The position numbers were made by a program, and so were the translations under genes. The notes below the pieces were generated by a model that saw only the letters and a list, made by a program, of their open reading frames with translations, had not been told where the DNA came from and made no database searches. A stretch of DNA of 64,000 nucleotides, taken from Branchiostoma floridae (Eukaryota; Chordata; Leptocardii; Amphioxiformes; Branchiostomatidae). Of this stretch, positions 36,414 through 47,505 are shown in pieces (the stretch's first letter is position 1; every line of letters starts with the position of its first letter). Location of the stretch: assembly GCF_000003815.2 (NCBI RefSeq), contig NC_049990.1, forward strand, positions 9,687,539-9,751,538. Reading direction: 5' to 3'.

Positions 36414-39400
36414 ATGGATGACTTCCACCGGGATCTCGGCAAGGAGGGGGCAGAGGGAGACCCTGAGGTAAGAACATAACAAATCTCTTACGGCTTCCAA
36501 GTAATTAAGTTCAAAACTGGTTATGCTTCCTTAGTTGTTTTATCACATTCATTGGATGATTCGTACGGATGTTATATTTCGTGAACTGTCACAATTTCTG
36601 TTGTATAACACTTGGTAACGTTATACACATTTCACATGATGTACAAATTTCCACATCGTACAGCTTATGACTAAGAAGAAACCAAGAATCTTATTTTTAT
36701 TTGTGTTGAAATGGGTAAAGAATGCACTTCTTGGTGTTGTTTTGATGTATGAGGCGGTTCAGAATCACTTGAAAATGTGCTTTTCCAGGCTAATAGGGAG
36801 TCGGTAGTGGACAATTTCGATGACATGGGACTATGTGAGGACCTACTACGAGGAATCCTTACCTATGGCATTGAGAAACCATTTCCTCTTCACCAGCAAG
36901 CCATTTTGCCTTGCTGTCAAGGTGTGTACATGTAATTAACATTCTGGCATGAAAATATAACGCACTAAATCGTGCATGCTTGAAGTTATGTATTAACCTA
37001 TTTGTAATGGGATCGGCTAGTCGTACAGCCCTGCTTGTATGTGTTTCACAGCAGAACCAATAGGTAAACAAACATATGGAAAATCTGAAAAAAACTGCAA
37101 AACACAGACCAATAGACAGGCCACTATCAATGCTTCCCGTGAATCGGCAGCCTCTTCCATTGACCCAATGACTGTATGTATTTCACAGCTGAACCAATGG
37201 GTAAAAGTAACGTTTGGAAAATCTACAACTGCAAAAACACCAACAGACAGACAGGCCCCTACCAATACTTCCCAGTGAAATAGTAACCTCTTCCATTGAC
37301 CCCATGCCCTGGGCTGTCACGCATACTGTAAAGGTATCGGTTCGGAGTTTTTTTTTACGATTTGGAGCCGATTTGACTGTCTCTCAGAAAAGCGCTAGCG
37401 TTTCTCAAAACATCGGTTTTCGAATCGGCCAATTCAACGTTTCCCATAGAAAAAGATGCTTTGTCGCTGACAGACAGACTCAGTTGACATTTTCTGTAGA
37501 AATGTTATTTTTGGTAAAAAAACATCAATAGAATTAAAATTTCACACAGAAATCGCTATTTTGGGGGCTTTTTTCAAGGCCGCTACACGGAAAAAAATGA
37601 GTTTTCCTGGGATAATGACTAATGTGGCAATGAAGGTCAAGAGTTCTTCTGGATACTGAGCAAAAAGGAAGAAAAGTTATCCGATATGTTTCCGCGAGCT
37701 CCGATGGCGTTAGAACACCCACAACGCACACTTAATGCATAGAACGCACGATCTGGACAATCAGGCAACGAAACCGTTACCGCTATCGCGCACTAACATC
37801 AGGAAGTATTGACCGCACGGCGAAATCTGCGCCACCAAAAACGCTACCAAAACGGGCTTTTGGGGAAATAAAAAAGATTATACACTGCTTTAGCAGTAGC
37901 CGAAAAATTGAGAGCCAAATCTAAGGTGGTGACCTATGATTTGCGTCTTATTTTTATGGACTTCTTCGTCTGGTCAAATCAGATTCGGAACCGGAACCTT
38001 AATGCATTTAAGTTCGCGGAGATTTAATTTCGCGGTCGCGGGAAAATGGACTTTTCGCGGTGGTTTTAATTTCGCGGCAGCACCATGCACTGTAGTCTCT
38101 TACTGTTATGGAAAAATGTTCGCGGTGGTTTTAAATACACGGTGAAGAGTCGCCGCGAAAACCGCGAACATTAAATCACCGCGAAAGTTTCTGCATTTAT
38201 AGTAATTAACGACTAGTATTTTCTTCCACCTCTGAACTAAACTTCCTGTGTTGCGATCATCTTCCATCGTACGCCAGTCCAAACAAATAAACACACAGAC
38301 CGAAAACAAAGAGTCAATAAATGTCGGTGTAGAATTGTCAGTGGTGATGAGTTTGTGTTGTTCTGGTACAGGACGTGACGCAAGTCTGCAGGTTCAGGCC
38401 GGTACACAGGCCGCCACGACAGTCGCCATCGTCACCCTTCAACAACTGGCCACGAAGACGGGAGGTGCCGGGGCTAAGAGCTGTCAGGCACTGGTCCTGA
38501 CTAAGTCTCGGGAAACGGCACAGCAGGTAAGTCTACAATGGCTTAACCTGTCTCCAAACTGGAACGGCGGATGATGATGGCGATTGTTCCTCCAACACAA
38601 ATCGTTTACAGTGTTTCATGTAAACACAAGCTACAGACAGTCACAATCTACGACATTAACAATGTATGGGAATGGCAAAGCAGGCTACAAGTGATTAATT
38701 TACTTAGACTTTGACTTAGCAGCTCCCACGTCGTGCGACGCATGAGGCAGTTAGAAGATTCCAGCCCGCTCTGTCTACAGCCAGATTAATTTCCAGTTTC
38801 CTTATTATATAATTCACCCTCCCTCCTTACCAAGGTACACTACTATGTCAACTATTTGGGTGCCTATATGAGTGTCACCAGCCAGGTCATAGCTTACGTC
38901 AGCGATATGGCAGCGTTGGAGAATGGGAACGACATCGTGCTGGGCACTCCCGACAGTGTAAATAACATTGTCAACCAGCTGCTACCTCTCAGTGAGTAGG
39001 GTCCAGTTACCTTTGCCCTGGGAATTAGTTTCACCTCAGACGGGGTAGGGTACTGTTTCTAGTTGCGTTTGTGTTTTCCCACTTATAATTCAATATAATT
39101 TTGATGGATCAATTTTGATTTTATCAATTTTGATTTTGATTTTATCGATTTTTGGTATGTAACACGTTAGGTAGTTATTGAGGCCCCTAACAAACATGGC
39201 GGTTTTGGGCCCCCAGCAGTATTTTCAGGTACTGCAACATTACAGGCCGACACCCCCTTCCTGAAAGTAGTGTGGTATAGTCCATGGATAACTGGTCAGT
39301 CGAGCGCAACACAATTGAGTCGACGAATGAAATGAAATGGAGTAAAGCGATATTAGTTGGGTTTGGACCGAGCGCTATGGAGAGATATTGTGCAAAGCCT

Positions 39401-41913
39401 TACCCCGCTTCTTCGCTGTCAACCCTTATGTATCTGAAGTCAATTCCAATTTGGCGACAAAACGCAACCTTAGATTGGGAAAGAGTTGTCATGGGTAAGG
39501 CCTGCATCTACTACTCTTCAAATAATTCATGAAATGCCACCTTTTCTCTAGACACCTTATCAGGAGTTAAGACGCTTGTGCTGTACGAGGCTGATGAAAT
39601 GTTTACTCGTGGTTTTAAGGACCATATCTACGACATCTTCAAACGTATGCCGGCACAAGCTCAGGTAAGATCAGCTAAATGTTCCATAACTGATGATCCC
39701 TGTTGAATACGTTTTATCACGAGAACGGAGAGCTAGAAAAACATTATGATTTTGCCTTCCCATATCTGCTTGGAGAATAGGTAAGGACCTAGCTGTGTAG
39801 ACAGTTTTGTAGTGTTTTCTCTTTACTGAGTTCTGAAGCGGGACCTGTTTCAGGTGATCTTACTGTCTGCCACCATGCCCATGGACGTGCTACAGTTCAC
39901 TTCGAGGGTGATGCGCGAACCCGTCAACGTCATGGTCAAGGCCGAGGAGGGCATGACCCTTGAAGGCAACAAGCTTAAGCAGTTTTACGTCAAGGTGGAA
40001 CGTGAGGTAGGTGTCCCAAGTGCTGTCCAGTTGCGCAGTGTTTGTTGACGAGGAAGCACGTACTTTTTGACTTAGAAAATAAAATTTTCAGGTATTTGTA
40101 GAAACAAGAGTTGTCCGGCAGGTCCAGAGTTGAAGGGATGGAGCGCGGTTTTAGTCAAATGCATTTGGATACATGTATAAGTTCAAACAACGTTGTAGAA
40201 TACCCACACCCAGCCTATCGATACAGCAATGTTTAAAATGTGTATTTGGACAAGCCGTTCAAGCGACTAATAATCGTAACGGTTAGGAAAGAATTTTCGT
40301 GCTAGTCGGAGTTCAGGTACATACTGTTGTTACTTTCGTTTCACGCTTTGGGATCCAGGAGCACAAGCTGGAAGCTCTGTGTGACTTGCTCCCACTCCTC
40401 AACACTACCCAAGCTGTCGTCTTCTGCAACATGCCGCGGAAACTCGACTGGCTGGCGGAGAGGATGAGTGCCAGGGGCATCACCGTCTCCGCCACTCATC
40501 ATGACATGAGTCAGGAAGAGCGGGACCTGACCCTGCAAGAGTTCCGCTCGGGATCCAGCCGTGTACTCATCACTACCGAGCAACTGGTAAGTGGTCAAAG
40601 TTAACGTTAGTTACTGATTGGTTTGACTGTGAATGACATACAATTAGAATTGGGCTACCCAGCTAGCCTTTGGCTATTACAAAGGGTTGAGCCTGCGAAC
40701 AAAGATGATATATGATACAACACATGGACCTGATGACCTTGTGACTTGTTTAGAAGCGAAGAGGTTATCATATCAAGAGGTCCGTCTGAACCGAGAAGCT
40801 GACAGATACCGACTTCCTGTCACCTTTGACCCCCCTGACGTCACATATGCCTAGGGTTGGCGTTTGTAAGAAGGAGAGTGGGTCAAACACTTGACAACGG
40901 CCGTTAAGGGCAGATTGAACGTAAGCTTTTTGTTTTGAATCAAGTGAAAACTTTGTTCAATATATAGACTGGATATTCACCTTTAACAATAGGCAAATCA
41001 AAAATTGTCCCATGCCAAATCATGACTGTTCATCTTTTTTACCCCCTAGGCGCGAGAAATCAGGCAATCCCGTATTTCTTGTCCAACAATCATCAACTAT
41101 GACTTGCCGTCAAACCCAGAAAATTATATCACCAGGTGAGTAAGTCCGGCACATTGGTTACAGACTGACCCGTACATGTAATAATAATCATGTGATTCTT
41201 TATTTGATACAGCGTACGTCATTGTAGACAAAATATCGGTAGTGTCAGCATGGTCAAACAGCTTTTAGGATATAGACATTGTAATGCCAACGTAAAAGGC
41301 GGCAGCACTAATCAGTTCTGAGTCCAATTAGACTAAGGTTGTTTCATGTATTGTAGATGTTTCAGGTCATATTGCTGACACATTGCTCTAAGTTTTTACG
41401 TTTTCTTCATTTTTCGGCTGTATAAAGCTAACGTCACATTTCCACCAAGGGGTACGACTTTTGGACGAAAGCCACCGGAATGCCCGCCGTAGCCCCCCGG
41501 AACCCCTAACGAGACGCGTGAAGAAAAATCTAATTGTGATTATGAGAGCCGATGTCTACCCGGCTTCAGAGTCTGACCGGGCCTAGATCGGTTAGACGCC
41601 GTGCGGGCCCCCTGGGTAATGTGACGTTGGTCTTAGGCGGTGCCGAACATTACGATTATGAGCTTCCGGTATTTTCTGCTGACTTGAATGTTGAGATGTG
41701 AATCTAGCACACTGACTTTGACCAACATGTTTGCTGCACTTCCCCTACCCCCTCCCTCCCTCCAGGGTTGGAGGTTCCGACGTCCTCCGAAGGCGGATTG
41801 CCGTCAACCTTATGGTGGACGGCGAGGAGCGTATGCTGAGAGACATCGAGCAGAAACACAACACCCATATTGACGAGATGCCCATGAACGTGCAAGGCTT
41901 GATGTCGATGTGA
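36414..41913 (+). CDS. eIF4A-like DEAD-box paralogue with degenerate catalytic motifs (pseudo-helicase), 9 exons
   Basis: Exons 36414-36467, 36789-36921, 38372-38526, 38835-38991, 39552-39664, 39854-40006, 40359-40586, 41050-41135, 41766-41913. All junctions are GT-AG and phases close to 408 aa, against 406-411 for eIF4A proteins, which are RNA helicases acting in translation initiation or the exon junction complex. The eIF4A fold is collinear throughout (FDDMGL near the start, [41 protein letters not shown] at the end). The active-site motifs are broken: motif I reads AGTQAAT instead of SGTGKT; Ia reads KSRETA instead of PTRELA; Ib TPDS instead of TPGR; II YEAD instead of DEAD; V TTEQLARE instead of [21 protein letters not shown] instead of HRIGRGGRFGR. 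The Q motif glutamine and SAT remain. Intact frame and introns argue against a processed pseudogene. ATP hydrolysis is not expected. It reads closer to eIF4A1/2 than eIF4A3, by eye only. Confidence 0.88.
37033..37310 (+). repeat. Tandem duplication, period about 141 bp, two copies
   Basis: In the second intron of the eIF4A-like gene. TGTATGTGTTTCACAGCAGA at 37033 recurs as TGTATGTATTTCACAGCTGA at 37174, and CCTCTTCCATTGACCC follows in both copies. Confidence 0.8.
37997..38205. mobile_element. Palindromic MITE-like element rich in TTCGCGG
   Basis: The left end (AATGCATTTAAGTTCGCGG) and right end (CCGCGAAAGTTTCTGCATT) are imperfect reverse complements. The interior repeats TTCGCGGTGGTTTTAA and its complement. 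It lies directly upstream of the exon that begins at 38372. The superfamily is unknown. Confidence 0.7.
41430..41628. mobile_element. Possible MITE with 11-bp inverted ends
   Basis: AACGTCACATT (41430-41440) and AATGTGACGTT (41618-41628) bound a GC-rich insert in the last intron of the eIF4A-like gene. A target duplication was not clear. Confidence 0.45.
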
Positions 41914-42708
41914 TCAAACAGCGTCAACATTCTGTCACGCTTTTTCCTCCTCGCTGTTTTCGTACATTTTTATTGGTACAGAGAGTTCGACTGTTGTGGT
42001 GTGCGAACTCTTTGTACTTTGGTGGCCGAACGCTCATTGTACTGTACTTCAATCAATTATCGGTGACTTGTCAAGTCATTACCTCCTTGAAGGTATTGTT
42101 TTTTTGTGTGTTTGTTTGTACGTATATGTCTGATTGTGCAGGTATCGGGGGCACTGATAGAAAGTAAGGTCAATGGTCCCAGAAAGGTCCCATGATAGGT
42201 TATCAAAGTTTATCCCATTTCCTGAGTCATCACTTAGAAATTCACATAATAGTGATAGAAGGGATTTCAGTACCAGTCAAAATTTTCTACTGTGAAAAAC
42301 CAGGGCTTTTGCAAGAATTCGAAGGTGCCGTTGACGATTTACTTTAATTAAGATGGGTTTAGCTAATATTGTGAATTTGGTGTAACGAAAATGGACTAAC
42401 ACTTGGATTACATAGAAGGTAGAAAAGCAGAAAACTTTCGATGCTTAATGTTCAACAGTATCTGGAAAATGGTAGGAAATTAAAATAGACAAGAAAGGAA
42501 AAAAGCCAGGCCTAGAACCAAGGACTATCGGTTCACATATACTGCAAGGAACCGTAAAGGAAACAAAAGAGTTTTAATTCTGATCCTTTTAACAGTTTAT
42601 ATACCACTTTCTTTTACTCCGAACGGTTGAACAATAGATTCATCACATGTTCTTTACATTCAATGTGTTTGTAATGATTGTGTCAAGTTTTATTTGTTGA
42701 TGGTTTTG

Positions 42709-42714
42709 AATAAA
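42709..42714 (+). terminator. Poly(A) signal AATAAA for the eIF4A-like gene
   Basis: First clear AATAAA after the stop at 41913. It implies a 3' UTR of about 800 bp that is AT-rich and carries no other gene. Confidence 0.55.
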
Positions 42715-42954
42715 AGATCCCGATATACCTTTGAGTCATAAATGCTGCTTTTACTAAGAACAACAATTTCGAAACATCCCCAAATATTAATATTTCTTAA
42801 CGAAATATTTGTGCTTTAACAGATTACTTAAAGTATAATATAAACAAACATGGCCTCACTACCTCAGTAATGTCTTTTATATATGTCAACGACCATTTGG
42901 GCTTTCAGTGCTGAGTCCTTGTATTTGTAATAAGAAGGTATAGTACTTTTGCAG

Positions 42955-43113
42955 TAGCCTCTACCAGGCTCCGTGGATCGGTAGAATCATTATCCTCACC
43001 ACGTGGTGAGGAAACGTACTCTTCTGGTCGGCTAACTCCCCTAGCGTACTATAGATTCTATTTGTCCAATTTCGACAATTAGACCACCGATCCACGAAGC
43101 CTGGTAGAGTCTA
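42955..43113. mobile_element. 159-bp MITE with 9-bp target duplication
   Basis: The left end TAGCCTCTACCAGGCTCCGT and right end AAGCCTGGTAGAGTCTA are inverted repeats (arms about 42959-42982 and 43086-43109 match over 24 bp except one base). The 9-mer CTTTTGCAG flanks the element directly at 42946-42954 and 43114-43122. A 9-bp duplication is seen in Mutator-type elements, but the superfamily cannot be fixed from the ends alone. Confidence 0.88.
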
Positions 43114-43199
43114 CTTTTGCAGATCACTACTCAGAGTCTCAGACTGTAGAAACAAAAACGTGATCTTCTTCGCATATTCATTGATTGATGGTATTTAAC

Positions 43200-44430
43200 A
43201 TCACCCAAAGAGCTGCTCTTTAGTCAGCGTTCATTTTAGTACCAGGTTGCGGACAGAAAATGGCGCAACAAAGACGGTCTATCAGCAAACGGCGCTTCCA
43301 GCCAGGAGTTTTTATTGACAAAACGTTTCTAGTCAATATAGAACCGCCCTCCGTCAATCAGGTAACGTGTGGACATGTGGCGCAACCTGCTGCCAAAAAG
43401 CCGCACTGCAGCCCTACGAGCCTATGATATCATTCTTACCTTTCTCATTATTTCACCTACTAAAGATGCGCCTGAAATGTTAAGTATTGTATGGGCAATC
43501 GAGACAATCAACAAGATGTGAAGTTTTCTTGTAAAGGCGCAACCTGCCGTCAAATAGCGGCACTGCAGCCACGACTTACCCCCTAACATACATTTCTACC
43601 TGCCGTAGATTAGCAGGTGGATTGTATGTTATGTTGTCCTACTAGAAATCTACCTCTGATGTAGATATTGTCGCATTTCTATAAAGTAACACGACGCTAT
43701 AACGCTTCCAGCAAGGAGGTTCTTTTGACAAGAAGATTCTAGTCCACAGAACTGCCCTTCGTCAATCAGGTGGCGCAACCTGCCGTCAAAAAGTGGCACT
43801 GCAGCCCTGTCTTAGCCCTCTCGTGTACACTTTTCGACTTTATCCCTTCTGATAGATTGTCTAAAATGTACCAGTGACACCTCGCAAAGTTTACCTACCT
43901 GTAATTTCACGTGTACATAAATGACGATCTCTGCGCGCACGTGCATTGATAACTCGCAATGTCGTAACTCATTTTGAACTCTATACGTTTGCGAATTTAT
44001 GCCTATGCTCGTGGGGCTATATCAGCGTTGAACACTGGTGGTTACGTGTGGGAAATATGACGTGCGATAACACAGCTGTACGTCCCGGCAGCGCGTCGCA
44101 GCAGCATGGTTATAGTGGGGCCTGCTCGCAATGCCAATATCTGTGTGTACTATATGAATATTTTTCATATACAACAACAACAAAACAACAACAAATGAGT
44201 ATCTCACCTGAAGCCCTACGGTCTCGACTCTGAGCTGTGAATAGAGAACGGTTAGAAAAGCAAATCTTTATTGAGATTTCTCATAAAATCGCGGCGTGGA
44301 GCGAGAGATGCGAAGTACACGTCTTCTCTGGCTGCTGACTAGCGATGTGTTTACAACTGTTGTTGCGCTGTGACGTCACGTCATTGACGACGGGTTTAAC
44401 GTTTTGGGTTCTAGAACAACTTTTTGGCTG
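43200..44430 (-). repeat. Tandem repeat unit B (CRE, donor-like site, three cores)
   Basis: Read on minus: TGACGTCA at 44371-44378, a block with CTCAATAAAG, a donor-like CTTCAG/GTGAGATAC at about 44206, a block shared with unit A at 44056-44147, then three copies of a core (plus strand: GGCGCAACCTGCCGTCAAA followed by GGCACTGCAGCC) at 43379-43413, 43535-43570 and 43772-43805. Cores are often preceded on minus by an acceptor-like AAGACAG. Reading frames differ between copies, so a protein-coding role is doubtful. Confidence 0.75.
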
Positions 44431-44449
44431 TGGGGAGGGGGGCGCCTTA

Positions 44450-46040
44450 TGATAAAGTTGGTAGCCGAAATTCGAACTCTTCATTCACGAAAATCCAGCG
44501 AAATTAGTGTCCGTCTCTGCCACTAAACAAGTTTGGTCGAATGCGCATTGTTTTCTAGGCCAAGTACAAGTTCTCAGTCGAATAGAAGAATATAACAAGC
44601 AAACAAACAAACAAATCAGTGATAAAATTTCTATGATCAACACAGATCTATCACACTACATCGTGAAACGATGCTATTAGATCATTATCACGCTTTCCCA
44701 TATTTCTACAGAATTTACCTATTAACGATACGCCTGAAATCTCAAGTACCGTATGCATTTTTTATTGAACTCATATAAACTTTTGTGGCTTTTACGGGCA
44801 ATTGAGACGATCACCAGTTTGACGAAAGGCGCAGGTAAAAAAGCGGCACTGCAGCCATAGCTTACCTCTAACATACATATCTAACTGCTATAGACCAGCT
44901 GCTGGTTATGTACGTTATGTTGTCCTGCTAGAAATCTACCTCTGACCTTACATTTCTATAAGGTAACCCGCCAATTATACAACGTCGCTACCAGCAAGGA
45001 GGTTTTATTGACAAGAAGGTTCTATAGTTGACAGACCCTCCCTTCATCAATAAAGTAACGTTAACGTGTGTAACGTTACAAGTTACAACCTGCCGCCCAA
45101 AAGCGGCACCGCAGCCCTGTCTTAGCGCTCTAAATCAATGTACATATAACGTTTACACCTGCTGACTTAATCCCTACTTTCCATGATGTCCACTATGTAA
45201 GATACCGCATCAAATTGCATCATGCATGAAACAAGGCTTATCTTTTACCTCTTTTTCACTTACATAAGTTTCTTTTTGACAAAAGGTGCAACCTGCCGTC
45301 AAAAAGCGGTACTGCAGCCATAGATTACTCTTAAATACATATCTACCTGCTATAGATTAGCAGATGGATATGTATGTTATGTCATCTCTACAAGAAATCT
45401 ACCTCTAATTTATAGAATGTCACAGCGCTATATGTATACCTGTAGTTTCGCGAGCACATAAATCACGTGACGATCTCAGCGCGTTCACGTGATCATCACG
45501 TGGATCCTTCACTCGTAAAGTCAACGCTTTAAATATGTCGATAATATGCAACTTCTTCTTAACGTTTTACGTCGATAGCGCCATTGCTCGCGACTCTACA
45601 TCGGCATTGAACACTAGTGCGTGCATAAGCAATGGCGTGTGAGGGGGTCGATCGGCAATTTCGCAACAGCGCGCAACAACGTTATCGACGCTGACTTCAT
45701 GACACCACTACTACTGTCAGTCAGTCCATAGACTCCATACAGACTATGACACAGGAACTGAAACAAAAGTAAGAGTTTCGTGAAAAGATACAACCAAAAC
45801 AACAACAAATGAGGGTCTCACCTAAATCCCTGCGGTCTTGACTCTGTTCTGTAATAAAAGAACGGTTAGAAAAAGCAAATCTTTATTGAGTTTTCTCATA
45901 AAATCGCGGCATGGAGCGAGAGATGCGAAGTACACGTCTTCTCTGTCTGTTGGCTAGCGGCGATGTGTTTATAACACTTGTCGTGCTGTAAAGTGACGTC
46001 ACTGACAATGGGTTTTAAATTTTTTGGTTCTAGAACACCA
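44450..46040 (-). repeat. Tandem repeat unit C (CRE, donor-like site, three cores)
   Basis: Same order as unit B: TGACGTCA at 45994-46001, the AATAAAG block at about 45850-45955, a donor-like GTGAGACC at about 45817, and cores at 45285-45319, 45085-45116 and 44828-44856. The block shared by units A and B (GTCCCGGCAGCG) is missing here and replaced by unrelated sequence at about 45600-45760. Confidence 0.7.
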
Positions 46041-47505
46041 CTTCGGCCTTGCGAAGGGGAGCGCCTTGTGATAAAGCTAGTAATTCCACTTCGAACTCAT
46101 CATTTAAAATGAAGCTAGATCACAGTCCCCTTGTGCCATTGAACAAGTGAAGTCTCAGGCGCATGCTTTCTGGGTGAAGTACTGATAAATAGTAAGCAAC
46201 GCATTGATCGTGAGTTTCTACAGCAACGCTCTCTAACGTTACATCAACTTTATCACACTCATAACTATCGTGATCATAAAACGATAATAAAGTATTCTTA
46301 CCTTTCTCCTCAGTTCACCTACTTCGCCTCCTGAAATCTCAGGTAAACATGTCGGTTTCAAATAAACGTGTGCCGCTTTTATGGGCAATGAAAACCTACA
46401 ACAACGTCTCAAACTTTTTGTTGTGATCTAACTTAAGGTTAAGTCAAAGTGCTGTGAAGAATTGAAGCCTTGATGGTCGTACTCTTCGCTGTTAATGTCC
46501 TCACTGGAAACGGGCTGCTTCTTGCTTGTCTAACACTGTTTACCTCAATATTATTCCTTAAGTAGTTTGCCCCCTAGTGGCTGAATACTTCGATGCCCAA
46601 TGAGAGTACTAGACCATTTCACCGTCATTAACCGCAAAAAATGACGGCACACTATACCCACCTTCAACTGCGCTGTCCTTTGGGACTCTTCAATCAAATC
46701 TACAAGTTAGATATAAATGAATACAGGATTATCCGGAAAACTTTGCGGCAAAATCTTCGAGACGAGCTGTCAACGTCTTGTCTCTGGCTGCGTTTCTCGA
46801 TGAATGTTTTTAAATTCTTATGACGTATTTGAGGAAATTGTGAGTTTGAACCCAATCGCAACGTACAACTACAAACTTTTATTCGACAAAAAACAATGAA
46901 TATTAACTTAATGAGTATAAGGGTAAAGGCAATGGACAAGTTATGATATTAAAGTCTTTTGAAATACACTATGTTAACACTTGACTGTGTGCTGAGAATA
47001 AATGTCAAAATGTAAATTTTAGACTACTCCACCGTGGCCATCTTGCCACTGTGACGTCATAACTCAAGTTCAGTGACCTCCTTGCGGAAGTGACGGTACA
47101 TTGACAGGGCGCCTTTTAAGTGCCTCAAGGCCTTGTTGAATAACATCAGTCGAAGTGTATAGCAATGCTTCAAAGCGAACACACACGCACGCACGCACGC
47201 CACCCCCCAACCCCCACCGCACGTAGTATCCGTTTTCAGTGATGCCACGAGTCGAGTTCGGCGTGCCCTTGCCGAAGATGACGTCAAGCTGCGTTCGGGG
47301 CAAATTGCCCTCGTTGCGAAAGAGTCAGGTTGCAGTGCCCTAGGGTTGTCACATTCTTCTTGATGCAACTGTCAACTGTACACTGGGGTGTGTGTGTGCT
47401 GCCTGGCCAAGTATACACTATTTCACAGTCACTGTTTTGCAGTGAACGACAAAGTCTTAAACAGCCGTATTTTGAAATCACGGAGGCACTTGGGCGCGCC
47501 CGAGG

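Larger units (their letters stand above)
43114..47505. other. Gene-poor, repeat-rich region
   Basis: Between the eIF4A-like gene and the small gene at 47.5 kb no supported coding exon is seen. 43.2-46.0 kb is made of two tandem repeat units (annotated separately). 46.1-47.5 kb has no recognisable feature except a GCAC/ACGC microsatellite with a C-rich run at about 47178-47215. Confidence 0.6.

Noticed and set aside
36414..41913. eIF4A-like locus as a normal active helicase or as a processed pseudogene
   Set aside because: Loss of GKT, DEAD and HRxGRxGR excludes a normal helicase. Nine introns and an unbroken 408-codon frame argue against a processed or decayed pseudogene.
43535..45319. Repeat cores as tRNA-derived genes or a CRISPR-like array
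   Set aside because: No A/B box pair or cloverleaf is seen, spacing is irregular, and this is animal nuclear DNA.
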